Translations under genes and position numbers: made by a program | Shown: positions 36,260-44,915 of the stretch, piece after piece | How positions within the stretch are numbered: position 1 is the stretch's first letter | Layout of the letters: each line of letters starts with the position of its first letter | Source of the DNA: Methanolacinia petrolearia DSM 11571 | Lineage (GTDB): Archaea; Halobacteriota; Methanomicrobia; Methanomicrobiales; Methanomicrobiaceae | Assembly (NCBI RefSeq): GCF_000147875.1 | Contig: NC_014507.1 | Span: 2,232,001-2,296,000 of the forward strand | Length of the DNA: 64,000 nucleotides | Direction of reading: 5' to 3' | Notes under the pieces: model-generated | What the model was told of the DNA's origin: nothing | The model's database searches: none | What the model saw: only the letters and a program-made list of their open reading frames with translations

Positions 36260-37357
36260 TTACCCGATTATCGGCGCAACCTTTTCATTAACTCTCACCG
36301 ATTTATACGAACCGTCGGAATAATATACCATCGCTGAACCGGCGTCGCTGTATCCGGTATCACCGGGATATTCCCCGAAAAGTTCCAAAGGAAGCCAGTA
36401 TGTAACCCCGCCGTTCTCCTCTACGTAATAATCGTAATTCAGGTTCCTTATATCACGGGTCTCCTTGTACCTGTCATCATACCCCCCGTATCTCACCTGT
36501 ATATAAAGCGCCTGGAAATCTATCGCATTCGTATCGGGGAACAGGAGCAGGTAATTGATAAGCTTCGGATATGTGTAGCAGATCTCCCCGTACTTCTCAG
36601 GTTCGTTCATGATCTGCATAAGCGGATCCATGAAACTGTAACAGGTATCGCCGCTGCACAGCGTCCCATACCTGTATTTGAATATAGTCAGGCCGCTCGG
36701 GTCCTTTTCGAATATTGCCGAGTAATTCGATTTGAAGGCCTCGTATTTTTCCGGGCTGATTATCTTTGTATTGTAATCTTCGCTGTTGCCGAGATAAAGT
36801 TCGGCAACTGCATATTCGCCGGATTCAGGATCAACACCGCTCTTTATCCTTGCCTCCCCCCCGGCCCCTTTTATCATCGACGCAAGAAAAACTGCAAAGT
36901 CGGCCTCATCTCCCGTAAGACCTGTGTTGATGCTCCGGCTTGCAGAAGAAATATCCAGGAGCCCACCGTCTTCTCCCGAATATGTCCAGTCGGCAACCGA
37001 ACCGTCCCGGATATCGCATGCCTGCTCGATCGTAAAAGTGCCTGCATGATCGGATGGGATGTAGCGGACCGCATAATCCCTTGTTGCAGGAAGATAATAG
37101 TCCATACCCTGCGAGACCTGCCTTGAGATCAGCCAGTTCCTCTCGGCCTTCGTGAGATATGACGGAAGCCCGTACTGCAGAGTCAGGCCGCCGGAAGCAT
37201 TGTCCGCCAAAGATACTTCGGCAGTTGCACCCGGAACGGAAGTGTTGACACCTGCCTTGTCATCCTCTCCGGCAGTTGAATTGACCATAAATGCAATAGC
37301 CGCAACAATGCAAAGGGCAGCGATGAATGCAGCAATATCAAGGGTCCGCGGATCCAT
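36260..37357 (-). CDS. Transglutaminase-like paralogue lacking catalytic residues
   Basis: 365 residues with an N-terminal membrane helix (about 8-26). It is collinear with the neighbour at 35373: same membrane-anchored layout, the ACDI(R/W) segment, and a block where GDCDDYSVLMAGL is matched by GDEADFAVFLASM. The catalytic Cys is therefore replaced, and the His region (GHAFPEYYLG) reads YAVAELYLG. The fold is kept without the triad, so it is probably a binding or regulatory partner. The C-terminus (YWLPLELFGEYPGDTGY ... AMVYYSDGSYKS) also parallels the active copy. Confidence 0.72.
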   Translation of the reverse strand: MDPRTLDIAAFIAALCIVAAIAFMVNSTAGEDDKAGVNTSVPGATAEVSLADNASGGLTLQYGLPSYLTKAERNWLISRQVSQGMDYYLPATRDYAVRYIPSDHAGTFTIEQACDIRDGSVADWTYSGEDGGLLDISSASRSINTGLTGDEADFAVFLASMIKGAGGEARIKSGVDPESGEYAVAELYLGNSEDYNTKIISPEKYEAFKSNYSAIFEKDPSGLTIFKYRYGTLCSGDTCYSFMDPLMQIMNEPEKYGEICYTYPKLINYLLLFPDTNAIDFQALYIQVRYGGYDDRYKETRDIRNLNYDYYVEENGGVTYWLPLELFGEYPGDTGYSDAGSAMVYYSDGSYKSVRVNEKVAPIIG

Positions 37358-37406
37358 TATTAATCAGTATTTAATCTTTTACAATAATACCGTTTCTTTA
37401 TATGCT

Positions 37407-37949
37407 TTAATCGGAAAACCTGTAGAGATTCAGGTACTGCCTGCATTCAGGGCACAGCGTCTTCTTTTTCCGGTCAAGTTCATCGAGAGTCTGGGGGTAG
37501 TACATTATGCATTCCGGGTTTTCGCAGTGATCGAGCCCCATACAGTGGCACAGCTCGTGACACCCCTCCTTAACCAGCCTGTCCATGAGATCTTCATCGC
37601 TCTGCTGCCTACCGTACCAGCGGTTGTCGAGTCTCGCCGTCGATACGACGGAAACCTTTACTCCCGGCCTTGCAAGACCGAAGACAAAGTCACGCCCCCT
37701 GATATAGAGGTCTTTTCCCGTAACAAGCAAAACAGCCTCTTCACATCCCGCCCGCCGGGTGTATATATCCTGCATATCCCCGAGTATCCTGCTTGCATCG
37801 TTCTGATTTCTCGAACGATCAAAACCCCTGAGCATCATGCCGTTGGGCTGGGCTGACGCGGGCATATCGAGAGTGTGAGAGACCATCCGGACGAAAGGCT
37901 GCTGGAGGCCTTCAGGGACATCTTCATCCCAAAAAATAAGAATCCCCAT
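37407..37949 (-). CDS. amzA: Archaemetzincin (zinc metallopeptidase)
   Basis: 180 residues. The zinc site is CHELCHCMGLDHC (HExxHxxGxxH followed by Cys), then ECIMYYPQTL with the metzincin Met-turn, and a C-terminal CPEC. This makes the family's second, structural zinc knuckle with the first cysteines. Archaemetzincins are small intracellular peptidases of unclear substrate. The start is ATG 37949, and the gene is divergent from UPF0146 with only 18 bp between starts. Confidence 0.92.
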   Translation of the reverse strand: MGILIFWDEDVPEGLQQPFVRMVSHTLDMPASAQPNGMMLRGFDRSRNQNDASRILGDMQDIYTRRAGCEEAVLLVTGKDLYIRGRDFVFGLARPGVKVSVVSTARLDNRWYGRQQSDEDLMDRLVKEGCHELCHCMGLDHCENPECIMYYPQTLDELDRKKKTLCPECRQYLNLYRFSD

Positions 37950-37967
37950 TCAGATTATATTTTGACA

Positions 37968-38369
37968 ATGGTCAATTATAAGAGTATTGAAGAACGAATC
38001 GCGGAATACCTGGCCGGACATTACAAATCCGCAGTCGAAGTAGGCATCGGCAGGAATACCACGACAGCCGGTATTCTCGCCGAAAGGGGCGTCGATATAT
38101 GCGCAACCGACATCAGGGAATGCCCCGGATGCCCTGTTATTTTCACCCGGGACGATATCACATCCCCGGATCTCTCCATATATTCAGGCAGGGAACTCAT
38201 TTATTCCGTCCGTCCTGGTGTAGAGATGGTCCCGGATCTCATTAAGACTGCAAAGGCAGCAGGAGCCGACCTGATCGTATACCACCTGGGAAATGAGATA
38301 TATGAAAACGGCGGCGAGATAATAGACTGTGGTGTAATCCTGCACAGATATTATCAAAAAAGTTCATGA
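37968..38369 (+). CDS. UPF0146 family protein
   Basis: 133 residues from ATG 37968; an upstream in-frame start at 37875 would run through the divergent gene. The N-terminal block KSAVEVGIGRNTTTAGILAERGVDICATDI looks like the SAM/NAD-binding half of a Rossmann fold. It then has GRELIYSVRPGVEMVPDLIKTAKAAGADLIVYHLGNE. This is a small archaeal conserved family without a known reaction. Confidence 0.82.
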   Translation: MVNYKSIEERIAEYLAGHYKSAVEVGIGRNTTTAGILAERGVDICATDIRECPGCPVIFTRDDITSPDLSIYSGRELIYSVRPGVEMVPDLIKTAKAAGADLIVYHLGNEIYENGGEIIDCGVILHRYYQKSS

Positions 38370-38421
38370 AAATTCAACAGCACAGGGAATCTAAATTTTC
38401 TCGACCGGATTTCAAAACAAA

Positions 38422-38480
38422 AGTTCATGAAATAAAGTTTCATGCACTGATTCATGTAAATCACAAAGTGATTTGCATGC
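38422..38480. repeat. TTCATG/AAATC-hairpin repeat, copy 1 (downstream side of rfcL)
   Basis: Contains GTTCATGAA, GTTTCATG, ACTG, ATGTAAATCAC, AAA, GTGATTT and GCATGC in order. A closely similar run lies at 40063-40134 on the other side of rfcL, with compensating changes in the AAATC-N-GATTT stem (CAC/GTG here, CGC/GCG there). Confidence 0.5.
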
Positions 38481-38497
38481 AAAACCGAATAAACAGC

Positions 38498-38619
38498 CCG
38501 GGGACCCTTGCCGGTCCCCGGAGCGTGCCGTTAGAAGATTATCTTCGAGCAAGGCCCCCGGGCAGGGGCCTCTTATCATGATAGACCGCTCAGGGGATAG
38601 ACGAGTATCCCCTGAGCGG
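38498..38619. repeat. Three-hairpin cassette, copy 1, between convergent genes
   Basis: Hairpins are CCGGGGACC/GGTCCCCGG (38498-38521), GAAGA/TCTTC (38534-38546), GGCCCC/GGGGCC (38553-38570) and a perfect 14-bp stem CCGCTCAGGGGATA with a six-base loop (38586-38619). The last two recur in reverse order at 42557-42652. It probably acts as a bidirectional terminator between UPF0146 and rfcL, or as a repeated RNA element. Confidence 0.65.
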
Positions 38620-38634
38620 AAATATACGGCAGGC

Positions 38635-40038
38635 TCAGAACCCGTCGAAGAGCGTCGACTGGGACGAGTCCTCCTTTTTTTCCGTGGCTTCGACGGCGGG
38701 CTCCGCGGCCGGTTCGGTATTCTGTTCCTGCTCCAAAACGACAGGAGGATCTACAGAGGCAGGCTTTTTGGTGATTTTTTTCTTCTTCTCCGCCTTTGCC
38801 TTTTCTTTTTCCGCCTTTTGAATATCCTTTATTACTGCATCCGATCTCGCCTTGTCATGGAGGAAGAAGTCGAGTTCGTCCTTATCGAGATTATTCTGCC
38901 TTGCGAATTCATGGGGTGATTCGTCTGCGATGATGGAGAGCGGTATCAGCATATCGTCCCGCAGGGTGTCCTCGGGCATATGGTAGGTCTCCGACAGATT
39001 CCTGAAGAGAGAATCCCTGAGACCCTTTTGCTTCTTCGCCCTGAACAGCCTTCCCCATCTTGATGGAGGCATTATCCTGCCGGAGACTCCCGCACCCCCG
39101 GCCGATACCGCAGTTCCGATAAGCATCACGGCTCCGGCGTATCTCCAAAGTGTGTAATACTGTCTCCTGTAGGTATCCCCGAGGAATTCATCGGCCTTCG
39201 AAATATACCTGTACGCAAGCGCCATATCGGCGGGATCTTTAATCGACGAAAGATTGTCCTCGATCCACTGCTCGGTCGTCTCCGGGGTGTCGGGAATCTC
39301 GTACGAGATGGACATGAGCCTTTTATCATCCTTCCCTTTAAATGCGGCGCCGACAAGATCGAAGATCGTCGATCTCTCGTCCTTTGAGGAGGTTGCAACC
39401 TCCCTCTCGCTCACGTCCGCACCTGCCGAAGCCGCATGAAGCATATTTATCGCCGACCTCAGGTCCCCGGATGACTCATCGGCAATATCCAGCAGAGCAT
39501 TCTCCTCGCACTTTATCCCCTCGGACGAGCAGATATATTTCAGCCGGGGAACGATCGATCTCGCCTGGAGCGACCTGAACTGGACCTGAATACAGACGGA
39601 TTTGAGCTCCTTTGCAACACCATATATATCGTTTGCTATAAGGACGATCGGCTGGCAGGAATTTTTTATCGTATCGAGAATCGCCCTGGCCCCGCCCCTG
39701 TCCGCGTTACCGTGAAGGTTGTCGGCCTCGTCGAATACGATAAGTTTTCTCGACGCCCCGGTAAGGCTCATCGTGGTGGCAGTCGAGCCGGCGATCTTAT
39801 CGATGACAGATTTCGTCCGGTCGTCGCTCGCGTTCAGTTCGACGACCTCCCAGTTCATATCGGCCGCAAGTGCATAAACCGCAGAGGTCTTGCCTATACC
39901 GGGTTTTCCGTATATTAAAACCGGTTCGTCCCCGATCTTCCAGTTTGCCGCCCATTCGGCCAGCTGCCTGACTGCGGCATTGTTGCCGACTATATCCCCG
40001 AGACTCTTCGGCCTGTACTTCTCAACCCAGTCCAGCAT
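38635..40038 (-). CDS. rfcL: Replication factor C large subunit
   Basis: 467 residues from ATG 40038 (MLDWVEKYRPK, the usual N-terminus); an in-frame ATG at 40068 is less likely. The AAA+ clamp loader has Walker A GKPGIGKT (44-51), Walker B LIVFDEADNL and a sensor region. A Lys/Glu-rich tail ends in the PCNA-binding box QSTLFDGF at the very C-terminus. It loads PCNA with the small subunit, which is not in this window. Confidence 0.92.
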   Translation of the reverse strand: MLDWVEKYRPKSLGDIVGNNAAVRQLAEWAANWKIGDEPVLIYGKPGIGKTSAVYALAADMNWEVVELNASDDRTKSVIDKIAGSTATTMSLTGASRKLIVFDEADNLHGNADRGGARAILDTIKNSCQPIVLIANDIYGVAKELKSVCIQVQFRSLQARSIVPRLKYICSSEGIKCEENALLDIADESSGDLRSAINMLHAASAGADVSEREVATSSKDERSTIFDLVGAAFKGKDDKRLMSISYEIPDTPETTEQWIEDNLSSIKDPADMALAYRYISKADEFLGDTYRRQYYTLWRYAGAVMLIGTAVSAGGAGVSGRIMPPSRWGRLFRAKKQKGLRDSLFRNLSETYHMPEDTLRDDMLIPLSIIADESPHEFARQNNLDKDELDFFLHDKARSDAVIKDIQKAEKEKAKAEKKKKITKKPASVDPPVVLEQEQNTEPAAEPAVEATEKKEDSSQSTLFDGF

Positions 40039-40062
40039 GCAACTCACATAATATTGGTATGG

Positions 40063-40134
40063 TTTCATGAAAACGTTTATGAAAGATATGTTTCATGGAC
40101 TGTTTGATGTAAATCGCAACGCGATTTTCATAAA
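40063..40134. repeat. TTCATG/AAATC-hairpin repeat, copy 2 (upstream side of rfcL)
   Basis: It carries TTTCATGAAA, TTTATGAAA, GTTTCATG, ACTG, ATGTAAATCGC and GCGATTTTCAT, paralleling 38422-38480. It lies in the 5' region of rfcL and the divergent marker 2 gene, so it may hold rfcL promoter or operator elements. Confidence 0.5.
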
Positions 40135-40237
40135 AGAACTGAATGGTTATGCAGCAGTTACCAACCGGATAAACCGTTCAATAACAACAATGTAATAGCA
40201 TAGAAAGACTGAATAATTAGATAAGTTGGTGTTAAGA

Positions 40238-41227
40238 GTGGAGAAAAAATGTTCCACTGAGCAGATAGCACAGGTAGTGCGCGAATATGCAGGAGTCACG
40301 AGGAAACGTGCGATCGGAGAGATTATCCAGTCTCTGCGAATAGAATCAGACAATGTTATCGTGTCCTTCGGGGAAGATGCCGCCTTAATAAAAAATAATG
40401 AAGATGGCCTTCTTCTTGCTGCAGACGGGATCTGGAGTATGCTGATGGAGGCCGATCCTTATTGGGCCGGGTTCTGCTCAGTCCTTGTCAACGTGCACGA
40501 TATTGCGGCGATGGGAGGGACACCTCTTGCGATGGTCGACATTCTCTCCGTTCAGGACGAAAATATCTGCCACGATGTTCTCCGGGGAATGGCCGACGCC
40601 TCCAGAAAGTTCGGTGTCCCGATAGTCGGAGGACACCTCCACCCCGACTCTCAGTTTTCCGCCGTCGACGTTGCGATACTTGGAACGGTAAAACCCGACG
40701 AGGCGATCTTCTCCCATACGGCAAAGGAGGGAGACAGGATAATCGCTGCATTCGATCTCGACGGCCGGGTCCATCCTTCCTGCGCCCTGAACTGGGACAC
40801 TGCAACACTCCGTGACACCGAAACTCTCCGCAGCCAGATAAGGATGATGAAGACCCTGGGCGAACGCCGTCTCGTTACCGCAGGAAAGGACATCAGCAAC
40901 CCCGGTGTAATAGGCACTCTAGGAATGCTCCTTGAGACAAGCAAAAAAGGAGCGTCCATAAGCCTTTCAAAGATCCCGAGACCCGACCTCGCAAAGGCCG
41001 GCATCGATTTTTATCACTGGGTGCGGATGTACCCCGGAATGGGCTTCATTCTCACGGCCGAGGAGAAGAACGTCGCAGAGATTATCAGGCTCTTCTCCGA
41101 AGTAGGCATTACGGCCGCAGATATCGGCGAGATAAATAATACAAACCTTCTCACTGTAAAATACGGCGATATGGAAAGCGAGGTTTTCGATCTCGGTGAA
41201 GAAGGAATCATGCACCTCTTCATCTGA
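40238..41227 (+). CDS. Methanogenesis marker protein 2 (AIR synthase-related)
   Basis: 329 residues from GTG 40238, preferred because GGTG lies seven bases before it; GTG 40229 and TTG 40226 are alternatives. It has the PurM/SelD/HypE-type ATP-binding fold, with [24 protein letters not shown] at the N-terminal beta hairpin and a Gly-rich [10 protein letters not shown] segment. This matches methanogenesis marker 2, a protein of unknown function found widely in methanogens. It is followed 17 bp later by marker 4, as a probable operon. Confidence 0.75.
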   Translation: MEKKCSTEQIAQVVREYAGVTRKRAIGEIIQSLRIESDNVIVSFGEDAALIKNNEDGLLLAADGIWSMLMEADPYWAGFCSVLVNVHDIAAMGGTPLAMVDILSVQDENICHDVLRGMADASRKFGVPIVGGHLHPDSQFSAVDVAILGTVKPDEAIFSHTAKEGDRIIAAFDLDGRVHPSCALNWDTATLRDTETLRSQIRMMKTLGERRLVTAGKDISNPGVIGTLGMLLETSKKGASISLSKIPRPDLAKAGIDFYHWVRMYPGMGFILTAEEKNVAEIIRLFSEVGITAADIGEINNTNLLTVKYGDMESEVFDLGEEGIMHLFI

Positions 41228-41244
41228 TTACGGAGGAATCAGGG

Positions 41245-41997
41245 ATGCATATCGGCATCGGAATAGATAAAAATGCAGGGAGAGTGATGGAATCGCTCAC
41301 CAGTGCATCGAAGAGCAACAGGATCACCATTTTTTCTAAGACCGGCATTCCAGGCACGCCTTACGATATAGTTGTCAGTGACAATGCCGAAGAGGAACTC
41401 GTCAAAGCATTGTATGAGGGACGGATCGACGCCGCCGTCAGGGGGACGCTTCCGGCCAACGCCGTAATGAAACTCCTGAAAAAGTACGGAAACGTGAAAT
41501 CGCTGAAACGGATCGCACTCCTCGAGACGCAGTCGGGAACAAGGTTCCTCCTCGCACCGGTCGGAGTCGACGAAGGCTGGACAAGGGAAGAGAAAGTAGA
41601 TTTCGTAGGCTACGCAAGAGAGATCGCATCTGCACTCGGAATGAACGAAAAGACTGCAATACTCTCAGGAGGGCGTCTTGGGGACATCGGAAGGCACCCT
41701 GTCGTCGACAAAACTATCGAGGATGCCGAGGCCGTTGCGGAAGGGACAGGTTCCGATCACATGGAGATCCTGATCGAGGATGCAGTCAAAGATCATGGCA
41801 TAATAATCGCGCCGGATGGCATCTCCGGCAACCTTGTCTTCAGGACTCTTGCACTTCTCGGAGGAGGGCGGGCACACGGTGCTCCGGTGGCAAATCTCAG
41901 CAGGATCTTTGTAGATACTTCGCGCGCCTCCTATGATTATTCAAATGCCGTTTTTCTCGCTTCAGCATTGGCCGATTACAAACAAAAGACATTTTAG
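41245..41997 (+). CDS. mtxX: Methanogenesis marker protein 4 (MtxX-like)
   Basis: 250 residues. It has a phosphotransacetylase-like fold ([61 protein letters not shown]). The MtxX/marker 4 family is linked to methanogenesis but no reaction is established. It is translated from ATG 41245 with a GGAGG ribosome-binding site. Confidence 0.82.
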   Translation: MHIGIGIDKNAGRVMESLTSASKSNRITIFSKTGIPGTPYDIVVSDNAEEELVKALYEGRIDAAVRGTLPANAVMKLLKKYGNVKSLKRIALLETQSGTRFLLAPVGVDEGWTREEKVDFVGYAREIASALGMNEKTAILSGGRLGDIGRHPVVDKTIEDAEAVAEGTGSDHMEILIEDAVKDHGIIIAPDGISGNLVFRTLALLGGGRAHGAPVANLSRIFVDTSRASYDYSNAVFLASALADYKQKTF

Positions 41998-42126
41998 GAT
42001 TATTTTTGAGATCTGACCAGACTATGAGGGTTTTAAGACTTTTAATATTTTTTCTTTTATTTTTGCATAAAAATCAAAAAATGCAGTAATTATTTGTTTA
42101 TATTCCTCAAAACCCTCTAAATTCCC

Positions 42127-42169
42127 AAAAAGTATTTATGTTCCCCGATATACTTTTCAAATGAGGTGG
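42127..42169 (+). promoter_or_regulatory. Histone gene promoter and ribosome-binding site
   Basis: A TATA-like AAAAAGTATTTATG occupies 42127-42140, with an initiation region expected near 42155-42165. A strong GAGGTGG ribosome-binding site lies at 42163-42169, seven bases before the ATG. The element is inferred from position. Confidence 0.5.
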
Positions 42170-42176
42170 AATTGAA

Positions 42177-42383
42177 ATGGCGAATGATCTACCAATTGCA
42201 GCAGTTGTAAGAATTGCAAAGAAGAATGGAGCAGAGAGAGTAGGCAGCGATGCCGCACAGGCAATCGTTGACGCAGCAGAGGCATACATTGCAAACCTCA
42301 CAAAAGAGGCATCAAAGTACGCCCAGCATGCAGGCCGCAAGACGATCAAGAAAGAAGATGTTGACATGGCAGTCAACGCCTGA
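42177..42383 (+). CDS. Archaeal histone (HMf/HTa-like fold)
   Basis: 68 residues, the standard length of a single archaeal histone fold. It contains LPIAAVVRIAKKNGAERVGSDAAQAIVDAAEAYI followed by ASKYAQHAGRKTIKKEDVDMAV, including the conserved RKTIKKEDV loop-helix. It packages DNA as dimers or longer filaments. It is single and separately transcribed. Confidence 0.95.
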   Translation: MANDLPIAAVVRIAKKNGAERVGSDAAQAIVDAAEAYIANLTKEASKYAQHAGRKTIKKEDVDMAVNA

Positions 42384-42556
42384 ATCTTTTTTCTTTTGAA
42401 TTAATTAGCTATTGTAGTATCCTTTATTTTCTAAATATCGACTTTCTGTATCTATCTGCGGAGCATAGCCCCGAATTCTTTCAGGAAGAAACCATCCAGT
42501 TACACATCATAAGTGTACCCTGTCAAATCGTGGGATATTGAATCAACCGCGTCTCT

Positions 42557-42652
42557 CCGCTCAGGGGACACTCGCCTGTCCCCTGAGCGGTTATCGCCAC
42601 AGAGAGGCCCCGAGGCCGGGGCCGATCCGCGGGCCGGTTGGGCGGCCCGCGG
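42557..42652. repeat. Three-hairpin cassette, copy 2, between convergent genes
   Basis: A 14-bp perfect stem CCGCTCAGGGGACA with a six-base loop (42557-42590), GGCCCC/GGGGCC (42606-42623) and a 10-bp stem CCGCGGGCCG (42627-42652). Relative to 38498-38619 the order is reversed, and one pair in the long stem has changed T-A to C-G on both sides. It lies between histone and hisB. Confidence 0.65.
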
Positions 42653-42711
42653 CGAGGGGTTGCCAAAATATGCTATTAACCGGATGTTAAAAAAGATTAT
42701 TAAAAAAAAGA

Positions 42712-43290
42712 TCAGAGTTGTCCTTTTGTACTCGGTATTCCCTTGTCGGGATCTACTCTCGTAGCCGCTCTCAGGGCGACACCGAAGGCCTTGAAGACAG
42801 CCTCGCACTTGTGGTGGGCATTTTTTCCCTCGAATGCTATGTGAGCGGTGATATCCGCATTCGAGCAGAGACTGTAGAAGAAATGCTCCAGAAGGTCTCC
42901 GGGTATGCCGGATACCGGGTACTCGCCGAGCGAACCGTTCATCACCAGGTAAGCCCGACCGCCGCAGTCGAGGGTAACGTAGGCTATCGATTCATCCATG
43001 GGGACTGCCGTGTGGGAGAATCTCGCAATCCCCTTCCCGTCGCCTATCGCTTCGCCTATAGCCTTGCCCAGGACGATCCCTATATCCTCGACGGTGTGGT
43101 GGCAGTCCACGTCGAGATCCCCTTTCGCCTTTATCGTCAGGTCGAACATGCCGTGCCTTCCGAACGCGTCGAACATGTGATCGAGGAACGGAATTCCGGT
43201 ATCCGCCTTCACAATCCCTTTTCCGTCAAGATCAATCCATACGGAAATATCAGTCTCTTTCGTCTTCCTCGACTTTTCAAAGCATCTCAT
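42712..43290 (-). CDS. hisB: Imidazoleglycerol-phosphate dehydratase
   Basis: 192 residues, the monofunctional archaeal length. Mn-binding histidine motifs are LDHMFDAFGRHG, DVDCHHTVEDIG, DLLEHFF and NAHHKCEA(V)F. It catalyses dehydration of IGP in histidine synthesis. It overlaps hisA by four bases (ATGA at 43287-43290), third of a hisG-hisA-hisB run. Confidence 0.95.
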   Translation of the reverse strand: MRCFEKSRKTKETDISVWIDLDGKGIVKADTGIPFLDHMFDAFGRHGMFDLTIKAKGDLDVDCHHTVEDIGIVLGKAIGEAIGDGKGIARFSHTAVPMDESIAYVTLDCGGRAYLVMNGSLGEYPVSGIPGDLLEHFFYSLCSNADITAHIAFEGKNAHHKCEAVFKAFGVALRAATRVDPDKGIPSTKGQL

Positions 43291-44006
43291 TTGGAAACCT
43301 CCATGGCAGCCCCGAGGCTGATCCTCCCGCTGTAAAGAGCAGAACCCAGTACTATTCCATCTGCTCCAATCTTCTTTATCTTTACTACGTCCTCAGGCGA
43401 GGAGATACCGCCTGCGACGATTACCGGAAGGGATGTGGCCTTCACAAGTCTTTCCACCGGAACCGGATCGATTCCTTTCTGTAGTCCCTCGACATCGACG
43501 TTAGTGAAGAGAAGGGCTCCCGCACCCGCCTCTTCGAACCTCTTCGCCCACTCGATGTAGTCGCCGGCCGAATTCTCCCAGCCCTTCACGACGACCTGGC
43601 CGCCGCGGGCATCGACACCCGCAACGACCCTCTCCTTCCCAAAGAGATCGGAGACCTCGGTAACGGCCTCAGGATGCTCTGTCGCGAGCGTACCGAGGAT
43701 TACCCTGTCCACACCGGTATCGAGCCACCCGGAGGCATCCTCGACGCTCCTGATGCCCCCTCCGAGCTGGACGTAGGCCCCGGTCTCCCTGACGAGTTCG
43801 CGGATCAGCTCCGCGTTGCTCCCCGCACTCCCGAACGCCCCGTCGAGATTGACTATATGGAGGCGATCCGCACCCTCGTCTATCCATCGCTTCGCACAGT
43901 CAAGCGGTGCGCCGTACTCGGTCCGGCAGTCCTTCTTTCCCTGGACGAGCTGCACGCACCTGCCGCCTAGTATATCCACAGCAGGAAAAACCTTCATCCC
44001 CGCCAC
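43287..44006 (-). CDS. hisA: ProFAR isomerase (HisA)
   Basis: 239 residues, a (beta-alpha)8 barrel. The catalytic Asp is in FPAVDILGG near residue 10, with a second Asp in AGVDARGGQV. Phosphate-binding loops are LGGGIRSVED and VAGGISSPED. It performs the fourth step of histidine synthesis and lies directly after hisG with a 5-bp gap. Confidence 0.95.
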   Translation of the reverse strand: MAGMKVFPAVDILGGRCVQLVQGKKDCRTEYGAPLDCAKRWIDEGADRLHIVNLDGAFGSAGSNAELIRELVRETGAYVQLGGGIRSVEDASGWLDTGVDRVILGTLATEHPEAVTEVSDLFGKERVVAGVDARGGQVVVKGWENSAGDYIEWAKRFEEAGAGALLFTNVDVEGLQKGIDPVPVERLVKATSLPVIVAGGISSPEDVVKIKKIGADGIVLGSALYSGRISLGAAMEVSK

Positions 44007-44011
44007 CCGGA

Positions 44012-44896
44012 TTAACGGATCATCCGTTCGATCGGGATGACGAGAATGTCCCTGGCGCCCGCCTTCTTCAGCTTTCCGACGAGTGAGTAGAGATGGTCTT
44101 CTTTTACGACCGCATGAACCGCCACGAGATTGTCGTCCGACGAGACATCCATCACCGTAGGCCCGGAAAGTCCCGGAAGCTCCCTCTTCACTTCCTCAAG
44201 CGAGGGGCGTGTGACGTTCATCATGAGATAGCACTGGCCGCGAGCCATGATCACGCTCTCGAGAGCGAGGCACAGCTCCGCGATCTTCTCCGGGTGTCTC
44301 TCTTTCGCATCCCTGTTGGCTATGAGAACGGTCGTCGACCTGAGAACCTCGTCGACTACGCGGAGATTGTTCGTGGCGAGAGTAACGCCCGAACTGGTGA
44401 GATCGATTATAGCATCGGCGATCCCGAGATAAGGTGCCGCCTCGCAGGCGCCCCCCACCGGAACGAGCGTGACGTCGATCCCGAGACCGTTGAAATATTT
44501 CTTTGAGATCCCGGAGAATTCTGTCGCGACGCGGAGACCGTCAAGCTGTTTAGGGTCGTTTATGTCGGAGTCGGCCGGGACGGCCAGCACAAGGTTCGCG
44601 TTTCCACTCTGGAGATCGAGAAGCTCCTCCACATCGGAGCCCCTCTCCATGATCATGTCCTTTCCGGTGATTCCGAGATCGGCCGCACCGTCGGCAACGA
44701 ACTCGGGGATATCGATAGGACGTGCGAACAGGACCTCGATCTCCGGATCGGAAGTCCTGGAGATAAGCTTCCTCTGGACGCTGTTTTTTATCCTGAGACC
44801 ACTCTTCTCGACGGTTTCGATGATCGGATCGGCAATCCTGCCTTTATTGGGGATGGCGAGACGTATTACATCACCCGGTTTTGCATCGGAATTCAT
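44012..44896 (-). CDS. hisG: ATP phosphoribosyltransferase, long form
   Basis: 294 residues. The catalytic domain begins RLAIPNKGRI and has the PRPP-loop-like IIDLTSSGVTLATNNLRVV. A C-terminal regulatory domain ends KAGARDILVIPIERMIR. The long form does not need HisZ and is feedback-inhibited by histidine in other organisms. It is 19 bp downstream of the S-adenosylmethionine synthetase gene. Confidence 0.94.
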   Translation of the reverse strand: MNSDAKPGDVIRLAIPNKGRIADPIIETVEKSGLRIKNSVQRKLISRTSDPEIEVLFARPIDIPEFVADGAADLGITGKDMIMERGSDVEELLDLQSGNANLVLAVPADSDINDPKQLDGLRVATEFSGISKKYFNGLGIDVTLVPVGGACEAAPYLGIADAIIDLTSSGVTLATNNLRVVDEVLRSTTVLIANRDAKERHPEKIAELCLALESVIMARGQCYLMMNVTRPSLEEVKRELPGLSGPTVMDVSSDDNLVAVHAVVKEDHLYSLVGKLKKAGARDILVIPIERMIR

Positions 44897-44915
44897 TCTT
44901 ATAAAAATAGTTGTA

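Noticed and set aside
38473-38919. Plus-strand ORF of 148 codons
   Set aside because: It overlaps the rfcL 3' end and the hairpin cassette; the translation is Arg/Gly-rich repeat sequence without domain character.
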